Assembly: GCF_003991975.1 (NCBI RefSeq)
Contig: NZ_CP029822.1
Location: 2,691,648-2,755,647 of the forward strand
Direction: 5' to 3'
From: Entomomonas moraniae
GTDB lineage: Bacteria > Pseudomonadota > Gammaproteobacteria > Pseudomonadales > Pseudomonadaceae
Length of the DNA: 64,000 nucleotides
How positions within the stretch are numbered: position 1 is the stretch's first letter; each line of letters opens with the position of its first letter. This document shows, one piece after another, positions 31,095-39,102 of the stretch. The notes beneath the pieces were generated by a model, which saw only the letters and a list, made by a program, of their open reading frames with translations, did no database searches and was not told the origin of the DNA. Made by a program: the position numbers and the translations under genes.

Positions 31095-31640
31095 CTACTC
31101 AAACAACAAATAATCCACAGGTACTCTATCGGTTAGCCATACGTGATTATCGGAGAGGTAAAACTTGTAGCCTGTGTTGTGCATGGCGAGGGCTTTTACT
31201 TTTAAGATAATCAATTTACCGTGGCGTTGCCCTACGGCAGAAGCGGTCTCTTCATCAGCGGAGAGGTGGACATGGTGGCGCGAACCGGGTTTTAAGCCTG
31301 TTTCTTTGATGGAGTCGATATAGCGTGTAGCGGTGCCGTGGTAAAGATACTCAGGGGGTGTTAGTTCTTTGTATTGAATTTCTACCATGCCGGTGGAGTG
31401 GCCTTGGGCAGCTCGAATGCTTAAGCCATCTTCTGAAAGGCTAAAGCGTTTTTTATCGGACGTAGCGACGACTTGTTCAATCAATGCTCGATTAAGTGGT
31501 TGGCCGTGTTCGTTGGCTTGGGTAATTAATAAGTCAAGTGCAACCCATCCCTCGCTATCCAAGGTAATGCCTATATCTTCTGGCTTATGGCGTAAAATAT
31601 AGCTTAGGAATTTACTGGTTTTATCAAGCTGAGTAGACAT
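31095..31640 (-). CDS. kptA: RNA 2'-phosphotransferase KptA/Tpt1
   Basis: Transfers an internal RNA 2'-phosphate to NAD+, giving ADP-ribose 1'',2''-cyclic phosphate. The 181-residue protein has the N-terminal winged-helix part LSYILRHKPEDIGI near residue 13 and the ADP-ribosyltransferase-like part LYHGTATRYIDSI near 99, HHVHLSADEETA near 122 and NHVWLTDRVPVDYL near 164, with the family Arg-His-Arg-Arg set plausible. In eukaryotes Tpt1 finishes tRNA splicing; the substrate in bacteria is uncertain. It precedes rcnR by 19 bases in the reverse orientation order (rcnR upstream), so it could be read from the rcnR promoter. Confidence 0.93.
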   Translation of the reverse strand: MSTQLDKTSKFLSYILRHKPEDIGITLDSEGWVALDLLITQANEHGQPLNRALIEQVVATSDKKRFSLSEDGLSIRAAQGHSTGMVEIQYKELTPPEYLYHGTATRYIDSIKETGLKPGSRHHVHLSADEETASAVGQRHGKLIILKVKALAMHNTGYKFYLSDNHVWLTDRVPVDYLLFE

Positions 31641-31659
31641 TCTTTGATCCTTGCTTTGT

Positions 31660-31932
31660 TTATTTTATGTAGGAGTCCAATACTTTGAGTATCACTTCAA
31701 GGTCTTTTTCACGTTGGGCTTCGTCGTTTTCATGCACAATATGCACACTCAGATGGCCTTTGATAACCTCGCGCATTAGCCCATTTACCGCGCCTTTAAT
31801 CGCCGCAATTTGTTGCAATACCGCAGTGCACTCATGCGGTTCATCTAACATTTTTGTTAGGGCGGCGACTTGCCCCTGTATTTTATTAGTACGGGCTTTT
31901 AGTTTCTGTTTATCACGAATGGTGTGTGACAT
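31660..31932 (-). CDS. rcnR: Nickel/cobalt-responsive repressor RcnR
   Basis: A 90-residue all-helical repressor of the CsoR/RcnR family. All four known Ni/Co ligands of RcnR are in place: His3, Cys35, His60 and His64. It releases DNA when nickel or cobalt binds, allowing rcnA expression. The divergent rcnA gene and two operator-like sites in the 121-base gap between them support the name over FrmR or CsoR, which use different ligand patterns. Confidence 0.95.
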   Translation of the reverse strand: MSHTIRDKQKLKARTNKIQGQVAALTKMLDEPHECTAVLQQIAAIKGAVNGLMREVIKGHLSVHIVHENDEAQREKDLEVILKVLDSYIK

Positions 31933-31982
31933 GGTGAGATCTCAGCTAGGTAATGACAAGTTTGATTATAATCGTTTAATTA

Positions 31983-31997
31983 TACCCGGGGGTAGTA
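31983..31997. promoter_or_regulatory. rcnO: RcnR operator, degenerate copy
   Basis: TACCCGGGGGTAGTA resembles TACT-G6-N-AGTA, with the right half AGTA exact and the G-tract shortened to five. Its start is 20 bases from that of the perfect copy, about two helical turns. Confidence 0.65.
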
Positions 31998-32002
31998 TAT
32001 TT

Positions 32003-32017
32003 TACTGGGGGGGAGTA
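32003..32017. promoter_or_regulatory. rcnO: RcnR operator, consensus copy
   Basis: TACTGGGGGGGAGTA is an exact match to the RcnR recognition pattern TACT-G6-N-AGTA (N is G here). It lies 37-51 bases upstream of the rcnA start, between the divergent rcnR and rcnA genes, where RcnR would repress both. Confidence 0.9.
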
Positions 32018-32053
32018 TAATTTTTTCATCTTTACTGACGAAGAATTATTTTT

Positions 32054-33169
32054 ATGAACGAATTCTCAACGCTTCTTCAACAAGGCAATGCATGGTTCTT
32101 TATCCCTAGTGCTATTTTACTCGGTGCACTCCATGGTCTTGAACCAGGACATTCAAAAACGATGATGGCAGCTTTTATTATTGCCATTAAAGGGACTGTT
32201 CGCCAAGCGGCAATGCTTGGGTTAGCGGCTACGGTGTCACATACGGCAGTTGTCTGGTTGATTGCTGTGGGGGGTATGTATGTTAGCCAAAAATTTACGG
32301 CTGAATCGGCTGAACCGTGGTTGCAGTTAATATCGGCGGTGGTTATTTTGGGTACAGCTTTTTGGATGTTTTGGCGGACATGGAGAGGGGAGCGCAACTG
32401 GCTACAAGAAATGGAAGAAGAGACGTCTCATCATCACTCCGATGAAGTAAAGCAGATCAATACGGATAATGGTGCAGTAGAGTTGTTTATTTTCGAGGAG
32501 GGGCAACCACCCCATTGGCGATTGCGTACACTCGATGGGCATAAATGGTTAGCGGCTGATGTTTCATTGGTGATAGAAAGAGCCGATGCACGTATTGAGG
32601 TTTTTCAATTTACCGATCGGGGGAATTATTTGGAGTCAACAATGCCCATTCCCGAACCGCATTGTTTTGATGTTCGTCTTTCGCTGGGTAATAATGAGCA
32701 GGCGAAAGTATATGATTTAATCTTTGATGAGCATGAACACTCTCATGATCATTCAGCACTTGAGGGGTTAGATATTCATTCAAAAGAGTATCAAGACGCT
32801 CACGAGCTGGCGCATGCCAATGATATTAAGCAACGCTTTACAGGGCAAACGGTCACCAATGGGCAGATTTTACTTTTTGGGTTGACAGGCGGGCTTATTC
32901 CTTGTCCTGCATCGATTACCATTTTGTTGATATGCCTCCAGTTAAAGGCTATTACACTAGGGGCTACGTTGGTGTTGTGTTTTAGCATTGGGCTGGCGCT
33001 GACACTGGTAGCTGTGGGGGTTGGTGCTGCACTGAGTATTCGTCATATTGCAAAGCGTTGGCAAGGGTTTAATACCATTGCTAAACGAGCACCTTATTTT
33101 TCCAGTGTATTAATTGCGGCGGTGGGGCTTTATATGGGCATCCATGGCTGGCTTGGTCTTGTTGGTTGA
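32054..33169 (+). CDS. rcnA: Nickel/cobalt efflux transporter RcnA
   Basis: Inner-membrane exporter of the NiCoT family. TM1 carries ILLGALHGLEPGHSKTMMAA near residue 22, the NiCoT metal motif; further helices follow (AMLGLAATVSHTAVVWLIAV, and after the loop GLTGGLIPCPASITILLIC). The central cytoplasmic loop, about residues 112-265, is His-rich (EETSHHHSDE, DEHEHSHDHS) and likely binds metal. Length 371 exceeds the enteric protein because of this loop. Regulation by RcnR is supported by the operators upstream. Confidence 0.93.
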   Translation: MNEFSTLLQQGNAWFFIPSAILLGALHGLEPGHSKTMMAAFIIAIKGTVRQAAMLGLAATVSHTAVVWLIAVGGMYVSQKFTAESAEPWLQLISAVVILGTAFWMFWRTWRGERNWLQEMEEETSHHHSDEVKQINTDNGAVELFIFEEGQPPHWRLRTLDGHKWLAADVSLVIERADARIEVFQFTDRGNYLESTMPIPEPHCFDVRLSLGNNEQAKVYDLIFDEHEHSHDHSALEGLDIHSKEYQDAHELAHANDIKQRFTGQTVTNGQILLFGLTGGLIPCPASITILLICLQLKAITLGATLVLCFSIGLALTLVAVGVGAALSIRHIAKRWQGFNTIAKRAPYFSSVLIAAVGLYMGIHGWLGLVG

Positions 33170-33355
33170 TGTAATAGTTAAAGTAAATTTAAGTTAAACC
33201 GTGACGAAGTTTTTTTTAATATTCCTCATCGTTATGCTTTGCTTAAGCTGAGTGAAGCATAAAAACTGGTTTTGTAACGCTACGCTATTTTATAAAAAAC
33301 TTGCTCCCTTTTATGTCTCCCCTTACAATAAATCCGCTATAGCAAAATCTATAGT

Positions 33356-33538
33356 GCGAGCTTGGTCGCTCGCCTCACGACAGACTGCCATTAGTTCTCT
33401 AATTGGTAGATACATTGCTTTGCCTAAAAAAATGGCGAGCTGTGTGCGGGACACTCTTCGGAGTGTGCCGATTTCTGTCGTGATCGGTCGACCAACCTGT
33501 GCACAGTTCCGCCTCCCTCTTTCTATAGCAAGGGGAGG
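33356..33538 (+). ncRNA. Strongly structured element upstream of a small unknown gene (candidate cis-RNA)
   Basis: Several strong hairpins lie in series. (a) GCGAGC/GCTCGC at 33356-33373. (b) A bulged stem at 33388-33406. (c) An outer stem pairing GGCGAGCTGTG (33434-33444) with CACAGTTCCGCC (33502-33513, one bulged C). Inside it lies a hairpin with arms CGGGACACTC and GAGTGTGCCG, one G.G mismatch and a UUCG tetraloop (33447-33470). A second inner stem, CCGAT/ATCGG (33468-33487), would compete with the base of the first. (d) CCTCCC/GGGAGG at 33512-33538, where the right arm holds a GGAGG. The ATG of the next gene is at 33566. I recall similar sequences before small DUF genes in Pseudomonas but cannot name a family. 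Confidence 0.6.
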
Positions 33539-33565
33539 TTTGATAAGGATAGGCAGGTACCGATT

Positions 33566-33868
33566 ATGGTCAAGTGTGAAAAAAAACCTCTTTTTGTTCC
33601 ATTAAGCCCCGCCTCGCAAGCCGTGGGTGAGAATGTGTTGTTTTTTAATGCTAATGCGTCGATGGATGCGGTGTATGAGTGCGCCAATGCAAGGTTTCAA
33701 GCCATTATTAATTTGTTGGATATGTTGCATGAGTTTAAGAGTTCATCACCCAATAATGCGGCGGTGGTTTCTAGTGTGGCCAGTTTTTTGTTGAATGATG
33801 CGAATACGTTGTTTGAGGAGTTAAGCGGTTTAGCGTTGAGTTATGATAAATCACAACTTGATGTGTAG
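33566..33868 (+). CDS. Small protein of unknown function, DUF6124/DUF3077-like
   Basis: A 100-residue predicted cytoplasmic protein. After a short variable N-terminus (MVKCEKKPLFVPLSP) it appears all-helical, with two amphipathic stretches: ASMDAVYECANARFQAIINL (residues about 31-50) and VVSSVASFLLNDANTLFEEL (about 67-86). This layout resembles the small Pseudomonas families DUF6124 and DUF3077, but similarity by eye is weak. A GGCAGG precedes the ATG by about 10 bases. The strongly folded element directly upstream suggests RNA-level control. An ATG-started alternative frame upstream (33252-33605) is rejected. Confidence 0.6.
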   Translation: MVKCEKKPLFVPLSPASQAVGENVLFFNANASMDAVYECANARFQAIINLLDMLHEFKSSSPNNAAVVSSVASFLLNDANTLFEELSGLALSYDKSQLDV

Positions 33869-33894
33869 GTTGGGCGTTTTTATTGTGTTGTGTA

Positions 33895-33924
33895 TAAAAA
33901 AGCCCCAGTCGTTAAACTGGGGCT
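33895..33924 (-). terminator. Intrinsic terminator of autotransporter 1
   Basis: AGCCCCAGT and ACTGGGGCT form a perfect 9-bp GC-rich stem with a 6-base loop. On the minus strand it is followed by TTTTTTA, so it ends the autotransporter transcript; on the plus strand no T-run follows, yet it may also stop the small upstream gene. Confidence 0.85.
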
Positions 33925-33958
33925 CTTGCGGGGTGTTTCTATAAAGTTAGGCGGTTGA

Positions 33959-36900
33959 TTAGAACTTGTAGTTTAAGTTTAATTGACCTGCATATTCTTT
34001 ATATTTGTTGTCGCCCCATGTTCCACCCACTTGTGCAGAAACACTGAATTTAGGTGTAATACTGCCCACTAAACCAACTTTGGTTTCATAGCGGTTATGA
34101 GGTACACCATTACTTAATTTCATGCCATTAAAGTTAATATCATTTTTGGCACTGTTGTTAATCCAGTTAAATTCTGCAAAGGGTTCAACAGGGTGTTGTA
34201 GTTGTATGTCTTTGGCTTGTATTCTAAGACCTACACGTGTTACTAAACCACTGCCTTTGCTGTTTGTTACATTGAGAACATTAGCTTTGTCGTAGAGGTT
34301 ATCTGCATGGTAGTAGTTATAGGTTAATTGTGCTTGTGGTGTTGCTGTCCATTGTAGGTTGTCTTTAGTTCCTAACACTAAACCATAGCCAGTTTCAACG
34401 GATGTGCTCCATGTATTGCTGTCATATTTTTTGCTACCAGATACGTCTTTACCAGAGGTTTCGTTACGATACCAACCGTATTGGCTCCATGTATCAACAT
34501 AAAGCCCTTTGTTTGAATCATCGTTTTGGAACCATGTGGCATAAACGCCTGCATTGTAACCTTTAACCTTTGAATCTGCTTTTGAATGAGTGTCTTCTAC
34601 TGTGCTGGTGTTTTTATAATCACCGTATCCTGCCATTAAACCAACATGGAGGTTACCATCATTAAGTTTCCAAACACCAATATCACTACCCATTTGAACC
34701 ATGTATAAGCGGTTTTTGTTGTTGATGCTATCACCTAAGCTACGGTAGCTACCATGAGTCATCTTGGTTCTCATCCACAAGGTGTTGAGTTGAGATGTAT
34801 CTTGGCTAACAGGCATTACCAATAAGCGGTCTCTTAGTTGTTGGCTAAACATTTCTGTCGCTGCTGTTTGGTTAGCTAGGTAGCCACCAACAACAGGGTT
34901 GAAGTTGTTGTTTCTTAAGAACCAACTTTGTGAGGCTGCTCCACCCGCAGCATTTCCTTGGTATAGGCCGTATTGGTAAGCCCCATTCATGACTGGTCTA
35001 CCTAGGGCAAAGGCATTGCTAGATGATGTACCGTTAACTGTAACGACTTCAATACCATTGCCTGTTAAATTACCATAGACTGAGTTGGCTGTTGGGTTCA
35101 CGTAAACCTTTGTCGCGCCACCTGTACCTGTGGTTGCGTTATCTACAATTAGTCTATCGCTTGTACCTGTAGACCCGTTGAACTGGGTATTAACGATTAA
35201 ACTCCCACCATTAGATACAAAGTTACCATTGCCACCATTGGTTACTTGAAGTGTGTTACCAACAAATGAAGGTGCACCTTGTGCATTGGTCGTTAGGTTA
35301 ATAACGCCTGCGTTATCAAAATTAGCTACGTTGTTGAACGTGGCGGTTGTTATGGTACCTGTATTGTTTGTTTCAGCAAAACTAATGGTTCCTTTGTTAT
35401 TAAAGGTGCCATTGGTACCAAAATTATTATCAATAGAGGATTTAGTGTTTGTTCCATTGAGGTTTTGTAGAACAATAGCCCCATTGTTGCTGAACGTAAC
35501 AGCACCTGTACCGGTGAAGTTTGTATAACCTGTTATTTTATTGTAGTTGTCAATGGTTGTTGCCGCATTGCTTGTTCCAAAAATAGCTTGGTCGTTATCA
35601 GCACTGATGTCAGCGTAAGAGGTAAGTGTTTGATTACCTGTGGTGCTTGCCATATAGACTCCACCACCATTTGCGCCAGTCCCACCTTCAATTTTTGTAT
35701 TGCCGAGGGTAATGGTATTGGTACCTGTTTGGGTGGTTGCGCTGATTGCTTGCCCGTTACCAGTGGCTTTTACTACATTGACGTTGTCAGAAACAACAAT
35801 CGATGATGTCCCAGCTCCTGTTACTTGCGAACCGATTGTTTGCACTGAGCCTGTATCTGATTGCGCTGTGACAGAATTAATGTTATCTAACGTAATACTG
35901 GAATTAGCACCATTCGTTGCTACAGTATTTATAGCTGCCGCTTTACCTTGTTGGCTGACTGCGTTGATATAATCTGCATTGGTTATATTTACTGTGGCGC
36001 TGTTACCTACATTACCTGCACGAGCTAAAATCCCTATTGTTTGTTGGGCTGCTGTATTGCTTGCTGATGTTACGGCAATGTGTTTATCTGCATTATCAAC
36101 GGTAATGGTGCTACTTCCATCGGTTACATTTGTTAGTATACCAATACCTTGTTTAGCATCAATATCAATATTGCCTGTGGTATTTATGTAAACATTACCT
36201 GTTGCGCCATTTTTATTGGCATAAATACCTTCAGTTTGTGCTGTGTCACCGCCTGATGTAGAGATGTCACCACCTTGATTTATAGTGATATTACCACCAT
36301 TATTGGTATTGAGTGCATTTATACCATCAGCGTTGTTGCCTGTGGTTTGGATAATACCATTTTTAAAGTTGATTTCTGTACTTCCGGTACCACCACTGCT
36401 AGAGCTACCTATCGCTATACCATTGCTGCTGTTGATATTGATGGCGCTAATGTTGTTAATATCTATGAGAACATCACCACCTACAGCGTTTGTTTGGAAA
36501 AAGCCATTTGGCCCATTAGCACCTTGAGTAGCGTTGTTGCCTGTAACAGAGATGGTGCCGTTGGCATCATCATAGGTAATGATACCTTTTCCTTGAGTTT
36601 GGTTGTTTAGTGCAACAGCCGTACCAGCAGAAGCCCCTGTACTATCAAGGGTAATATTGCCTGAAACGCTTAATTTTTGATCATCGGTTGCAGTAGTGTC
36701 TGTAGCATTGACTATGATGCCGTTAGCATTCGCACCTGTAATAGTGATATCACCTGTGGATGTTACATCTTCTGTGCCAGCGTTTACTTTTATTGCTGTA
36801 CCATTGCTACCTATTATATTTATTGTCCCTTGATTGATAACGGTTGCTTTTTTGAGAGAGCTATTGACATTCACACCTACTTTCGAACCTGATGCTTGTT

Positions 36901-37618
36901 CTGCATTAATAGTAATATTACCATTGTTTTGTAAGAATGCATTTTGTCGGGCATTTAAATTTAGTCCTGACATTGAGTTATTCGATGTAGTGGTGTTATT
37001 TAATGTGATTTGGCTATTTTGGTCTGTCGTAACACTAACTTCACGGCCCGCAGCAACGACACCATTTGAGCTACTTCCTGTGCTTACGTTTATGTTGCTA
37101 CCACTTTGTAAGTTGATATTTACTTTACCGTTTCCAGTAGCTAAGTCTCCATAGTTTTCTGCTAATATTCCGTTTGTCCCAGAGGTGCTTGTGCTAGTGG
37201 AATTGATCGAGAGGCTACCTGCATTATTTACAGTGACAGTTGCATTAGGTGAATCTGAGCGTATATAAAGTCCAGTGGCAACACCGGCTGTTTGTACTGA
37301 AACAGTTGATTGGTCATCAACGGATAAAGTTAAGTCTCCATAATCTTGGCCCGAGAGACTTAATGTACCATTGTTACCACCGATACTAACGGCTGATGGC
37401 CATGATATGCCAGATAGTTGACCACCTGTTACCGATACTTGGGTATTTTTGACTTCTAGATTATTAGTAGCAGTACCCCCTTCTGCTATAGGCGAGGTTA
37501 CAGTTTGATTTTCATAGACGACAGTATTTGTTGCCGCTGATGAGGTGTTAGTGAAAGTGAGGGGCGATAAAGAAATCATAACAATAGATATTGTTAATTT
37601 GTTTAGACTATGGCGCAT
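33959..37618 (-). CDS. Autotransporter (type Va secretion) with long beta-helical passenger, paralogue 1
   Basis: A 1219-residue protein: signal peptide (MRHSLNKLTISIVMISLSP and onward, cleavage near SSAA), a passenger of roughly 850 residues rich in Gly, Asn, Thr, Ser (parallel beta-helix pattern, e.g. NGSGN-like turns and VTNGGNGNF), a junction with GNGIEVVTVNG and NAFALGRPVM that resembles the autochaperone region, and a C-terminal beta-barrel of about 290 residues ending in NLNYKF. I chose ATG 37618, with GGAG 8-9 bases upstream, over ATGs farther out. No catalytic motif is seen in the passenger, so adhesin or biofilm function is an inference. It shares its C-terminal third with the protein at 50762-53326. 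Confidence 0.9.
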   Translation of the reverse strand: MRHSLNKLTISIVMISLSPLTFTNTSSAATNTVVYENQTVTSPIAEGGTATNNLEVKNTQVSVTGGQLSGISWPSAVSIGGNNGTLSLSGQDYGDLTLSVDDQSTVSVQTAGVATGLYIRSDSPNATVTVNNAGSLSINSTSTSTSGTNGILAENYGDLATGNGKVNINLQSGSNINVSTGSSSNGVVAAGREVSVTTDQNSQITLNNTTTSNNSMSGLNLNARQNAFLQNNGNITINAEQASGSKVGVNVNSSLKKATVINQGTINIIGSNGTAIKVNAGTEDVTSTGDITITGANANGIIVNATDTTATDDQKLSVSGNITLDSTGASAGTAVALNNQTQGKGIITYDDANGTISVTGNNATQGANGPNGFFQTNAVGGDVLIDINNISAININSSNGIAIGSSSSGGTGSTEINFKNGIIQTTGNNADGINALNTNNGGNITINQGGDISTSGGDTAQTEGIYANKNGATGNVYINTTGNIDIDAKQGIGILTNVTDGSSTITVDNADKHIAVTSASNTAAQQTIGILARAGNVGNSATVNITNADYINAVSQQGKAAAINTVATNGANSSITLDNINSVTAQSDTGSVQTIGSQVTGAGTSSIVVSDNVNVVKATGNGQAISATTQTGTNTITLGNTKIEGGTGANGGGVYMASTTGNQTLTSYADISADNDQAIFGTSNAATTIDNYNKITGYTNFTGTGAVTFSNNGAIVLQNLNGTNTKSSIDNNFGTNGTFNNKGTISFAETNNTGTITTATFNNVANFDNAGVINLTTNAQGAPSFVGNTLQVTNGGNGNFVSNGGSLIVNTQFNGSTGTSDRLIVDNATTGTGGATKVYVNPTANSVYGNLTGNGIEVVTVNGTSSSNAFALGRPVMNGAYQYGLYQGNAAGGAASQSWFLRNNNFNPVVGGYLANQTAATEMFSQQLRDRLLVMPVSQDTSQLNTLWMRTKMTHGSYRSLGDSINNKNRLYMVQMGSDIGVWKLNDGNLHVGLMAGYGDYKNTSTVEDTHSKADSKVKGYNAGVYATWFQNDDSNKGLYVDTWSQYGWYRNETSGKDVSGSKKYDSNTWSTSVETGYGLVLGTKDNLQWTATPQAQLTYNYYHADNLYDKANVLNVTNSKGSGLVTRVGLRIQAKDIQLQHPVEPFAEFNWINNSAKNDINFNGMKLSNGVPHNRYETKVGLVGSITPKFSVSAQVGGTWGDNKYKEYAGQLNLNYKF

Positions 37619-37931
37619 GTTACTCTCCATCGTGTCGACCACGAATATCCGTATATAATGTAAAAGACTAGTATGATTATACTAAAGTATAAAAAAGGAA
37701 AATATTATATCGTTTTTTGTTTTTTGTGTAGTAAAAATTGAGAGTAAAAGGGGCTATTCTTACTTTTTTAAGATACTGGTTTGGCTTTTGTTCATTTTTG
37801 AGTTTTTATTAGGGATGATTTAGAGCCATGAATATTAAACTTGTTATATAAGTGCCTAAAGCAAAATAATTGTTTTAGTATTATTAAATAGGGTCTTGTT
37901 ACGTTTGGTATAACGAGACCCCGCGAGGTTA
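37619..37931. other. Spacer between autotransporter 1 and the SMP-30 gene
   Basis: AT-rich, without a gene. The part next to 37618 must hold the autotransporter promoter, but I see no clear hexamer pair. The other end carries a hairpin terminator of the upstream SMP-30 gene (37891-37921). Confidence 0.5.
37891..37921 (-). terminator. Hairpin terminator after the SMP-30 gene
   Basis: GGGTCTTGTTA pairs with TAACGAGACCC (one G-T wobble) over a short loop, 11 bases beyond the stop codon of the minus-strand gene; the following sequence TATTTAATAAT is only moderately T-rich. Confidence 0.65.
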
Positions 37932-38930
37932 TTATTTTATGCCTTGTACGGCTACCTCTAAGCGATAAAGTGTATTGCTTCCTGTGATATAAGCAACGTT
38001 TTTACCATTGGGAAGCTGGTTGAAAATGATATTAGCAACGGTTGTGGGGAGTTTTATGCTGCCTATTTCCTTACCATCCGGCGCGAAAATATGAATATAT
38101 TCTCCACCCGTTACCCAGATATTACCTTTCTCATCTACTGCGATTCCATCAGGAACACCTGTGGTGATATTGGCCAAGTCTCTACCATTGGAAAGGTTTT
38201 TGTTATTGTCTATATCGTAAGCGACAAGGTGATGACGTAGTGAATTGTCGTTAGGGTTGTGACCAAGTTGTGAGTCGGCTATATAGAGTGTTTTTTGGTC
38301 TGGACTTAAGGCTATGCCATTAGGTGTTTTTACTTCTGGGGTATTTAAGCGAACAATTTTTTGTGTTTCAGGATTGTAGCGATAACTAAATTCACCACCG
38401 GCTACTGGGTTACCACCGTAACCTTCTTCTTTCTTAAGTATGCCAAAGGTTGGGTCAGTAAACCAAATTTCGCCCTCTTTATCAACAATTAGGTCGTTGG
38501 GACTGTTGAGTTTTTTATCTTCATATAAGTCAACTAATACACGCCATGAACCATCTGTTTCTTGTCTCTCAATAGCTCTTTTTCCGTGGGATGCTGCAAG
38601 GATATGTCCTTTGTTATCCATCGCATGCCCGTTGTGGAATTGAGCAGGGTAGAGCCACGTTGTGGTGCCTTCTTTTTCGCTCCATTGTAAAACACGGTTA
38701 TTGACAATATCGCTCCAGATAACACTGTTATCTTTTAATACGAGCGGGCCTTCACTCCATTTTGCGTTACTCTCTAATATCTCTAATTTCGCTTGAGCTG
38801 GAATCAGTTGTTGCAGTGCCTCTGAAGTTTTAGTTGCTACTTTAAAATCAGCTGTGGGATGAGTTTCTGCGAATGCTTGTGATGATAAGCTGCCAGCTAC
38901 TACTAGAGCGAGTAATCCTTGTTTAAACAT
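37932..38930 (-). CDS. Exported SMP-30/gluconolactonase/LRE-type six-bladed propeller protein
   Basis: A 332-residue protein with a signal peptide (MFKQGLLALVVAGSLSSQAFA, cleavage before ETHP), so it is periplasmic. The mature part has the family marks EGPLVLKDNSVIWSDI near 66, SPNDLIVDKEGEIWFTDPTFG near 155, TPNGIALSPDQKTLYIAD near 205 and VPDGIAVDEKGNIWVTGG near 260, giving the divalent-metal Glu/Asn/Asp site of SMP-30 lactonases. ATG 38930 is chosen because GGAGAG lies 8 bases upstream. The natural lactone substrate cannot be inferred. Confidence 0.88.
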   Translation of the reverse strand: MFKQGLLALVVAGSLSSQAFAETHPTADFKVATKTSEALQQLIPAQAKLEILESNAKWSEGPLVLKDNSVIWSDIVNNRVLQWSEKEGTTTWLYPAQFHNGHAMDNKGHILAASHGKRAIERQETDGSWRVLVDLYEDKKLNSPNDLIVDKEGEIWFTDPTFGILKKEEGYGGNPVAGGEFSYRYNPETQKIVRLNTPEVKTPNGIALSPDQKTLYIADSQLGHNPNDNSLRHHLVAYDIDNNKNLSNGRDLANITTGVPDGIAVDEKGNIWVTGGEYIHIFAPDGKEIGSIKLPTTVANIIFNQLPNGKNVAYITGSNTLYRLEVAVQGIK

Positions 38931-39102
38931 TGTGTTTCTCTCCATTGTCAATTTTATAAAAATAGTATAACGAATAATATTAACAACCTGTTGTTTAATA
39001 GGGCTAATTTTATTTCATTATATGATTTTTATAAATGGATACTTCTAATCTATTGGCTATTATAGTACATTAATTAAAACGATCGTTTATTGGTGGGATG
39101 TT

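Noticed and set aside
33252-33605. 117-residue open frame upstream of the small unknown gene
   Set aside because: It crosses the strongly paired element, overlaps the next gene out of frame, shows no domain pattern and its composition does not look like its neighbours; the structured element explains the sequence better.
35253-37154. Plus-strand frames opposite autotransporter 1
   Set aside because: Antisense shadows of the Asn/Gly/Thr-rich passenger; hydrophobic translations arise from the complement of these codons.
34000-37600. CRISPR or tandem-repeat array in the autotransporter passenger
   Set aside because: Repetition is degenerate and of protein type (beta-helix rungs); there are no identical repeats with unique spacers.
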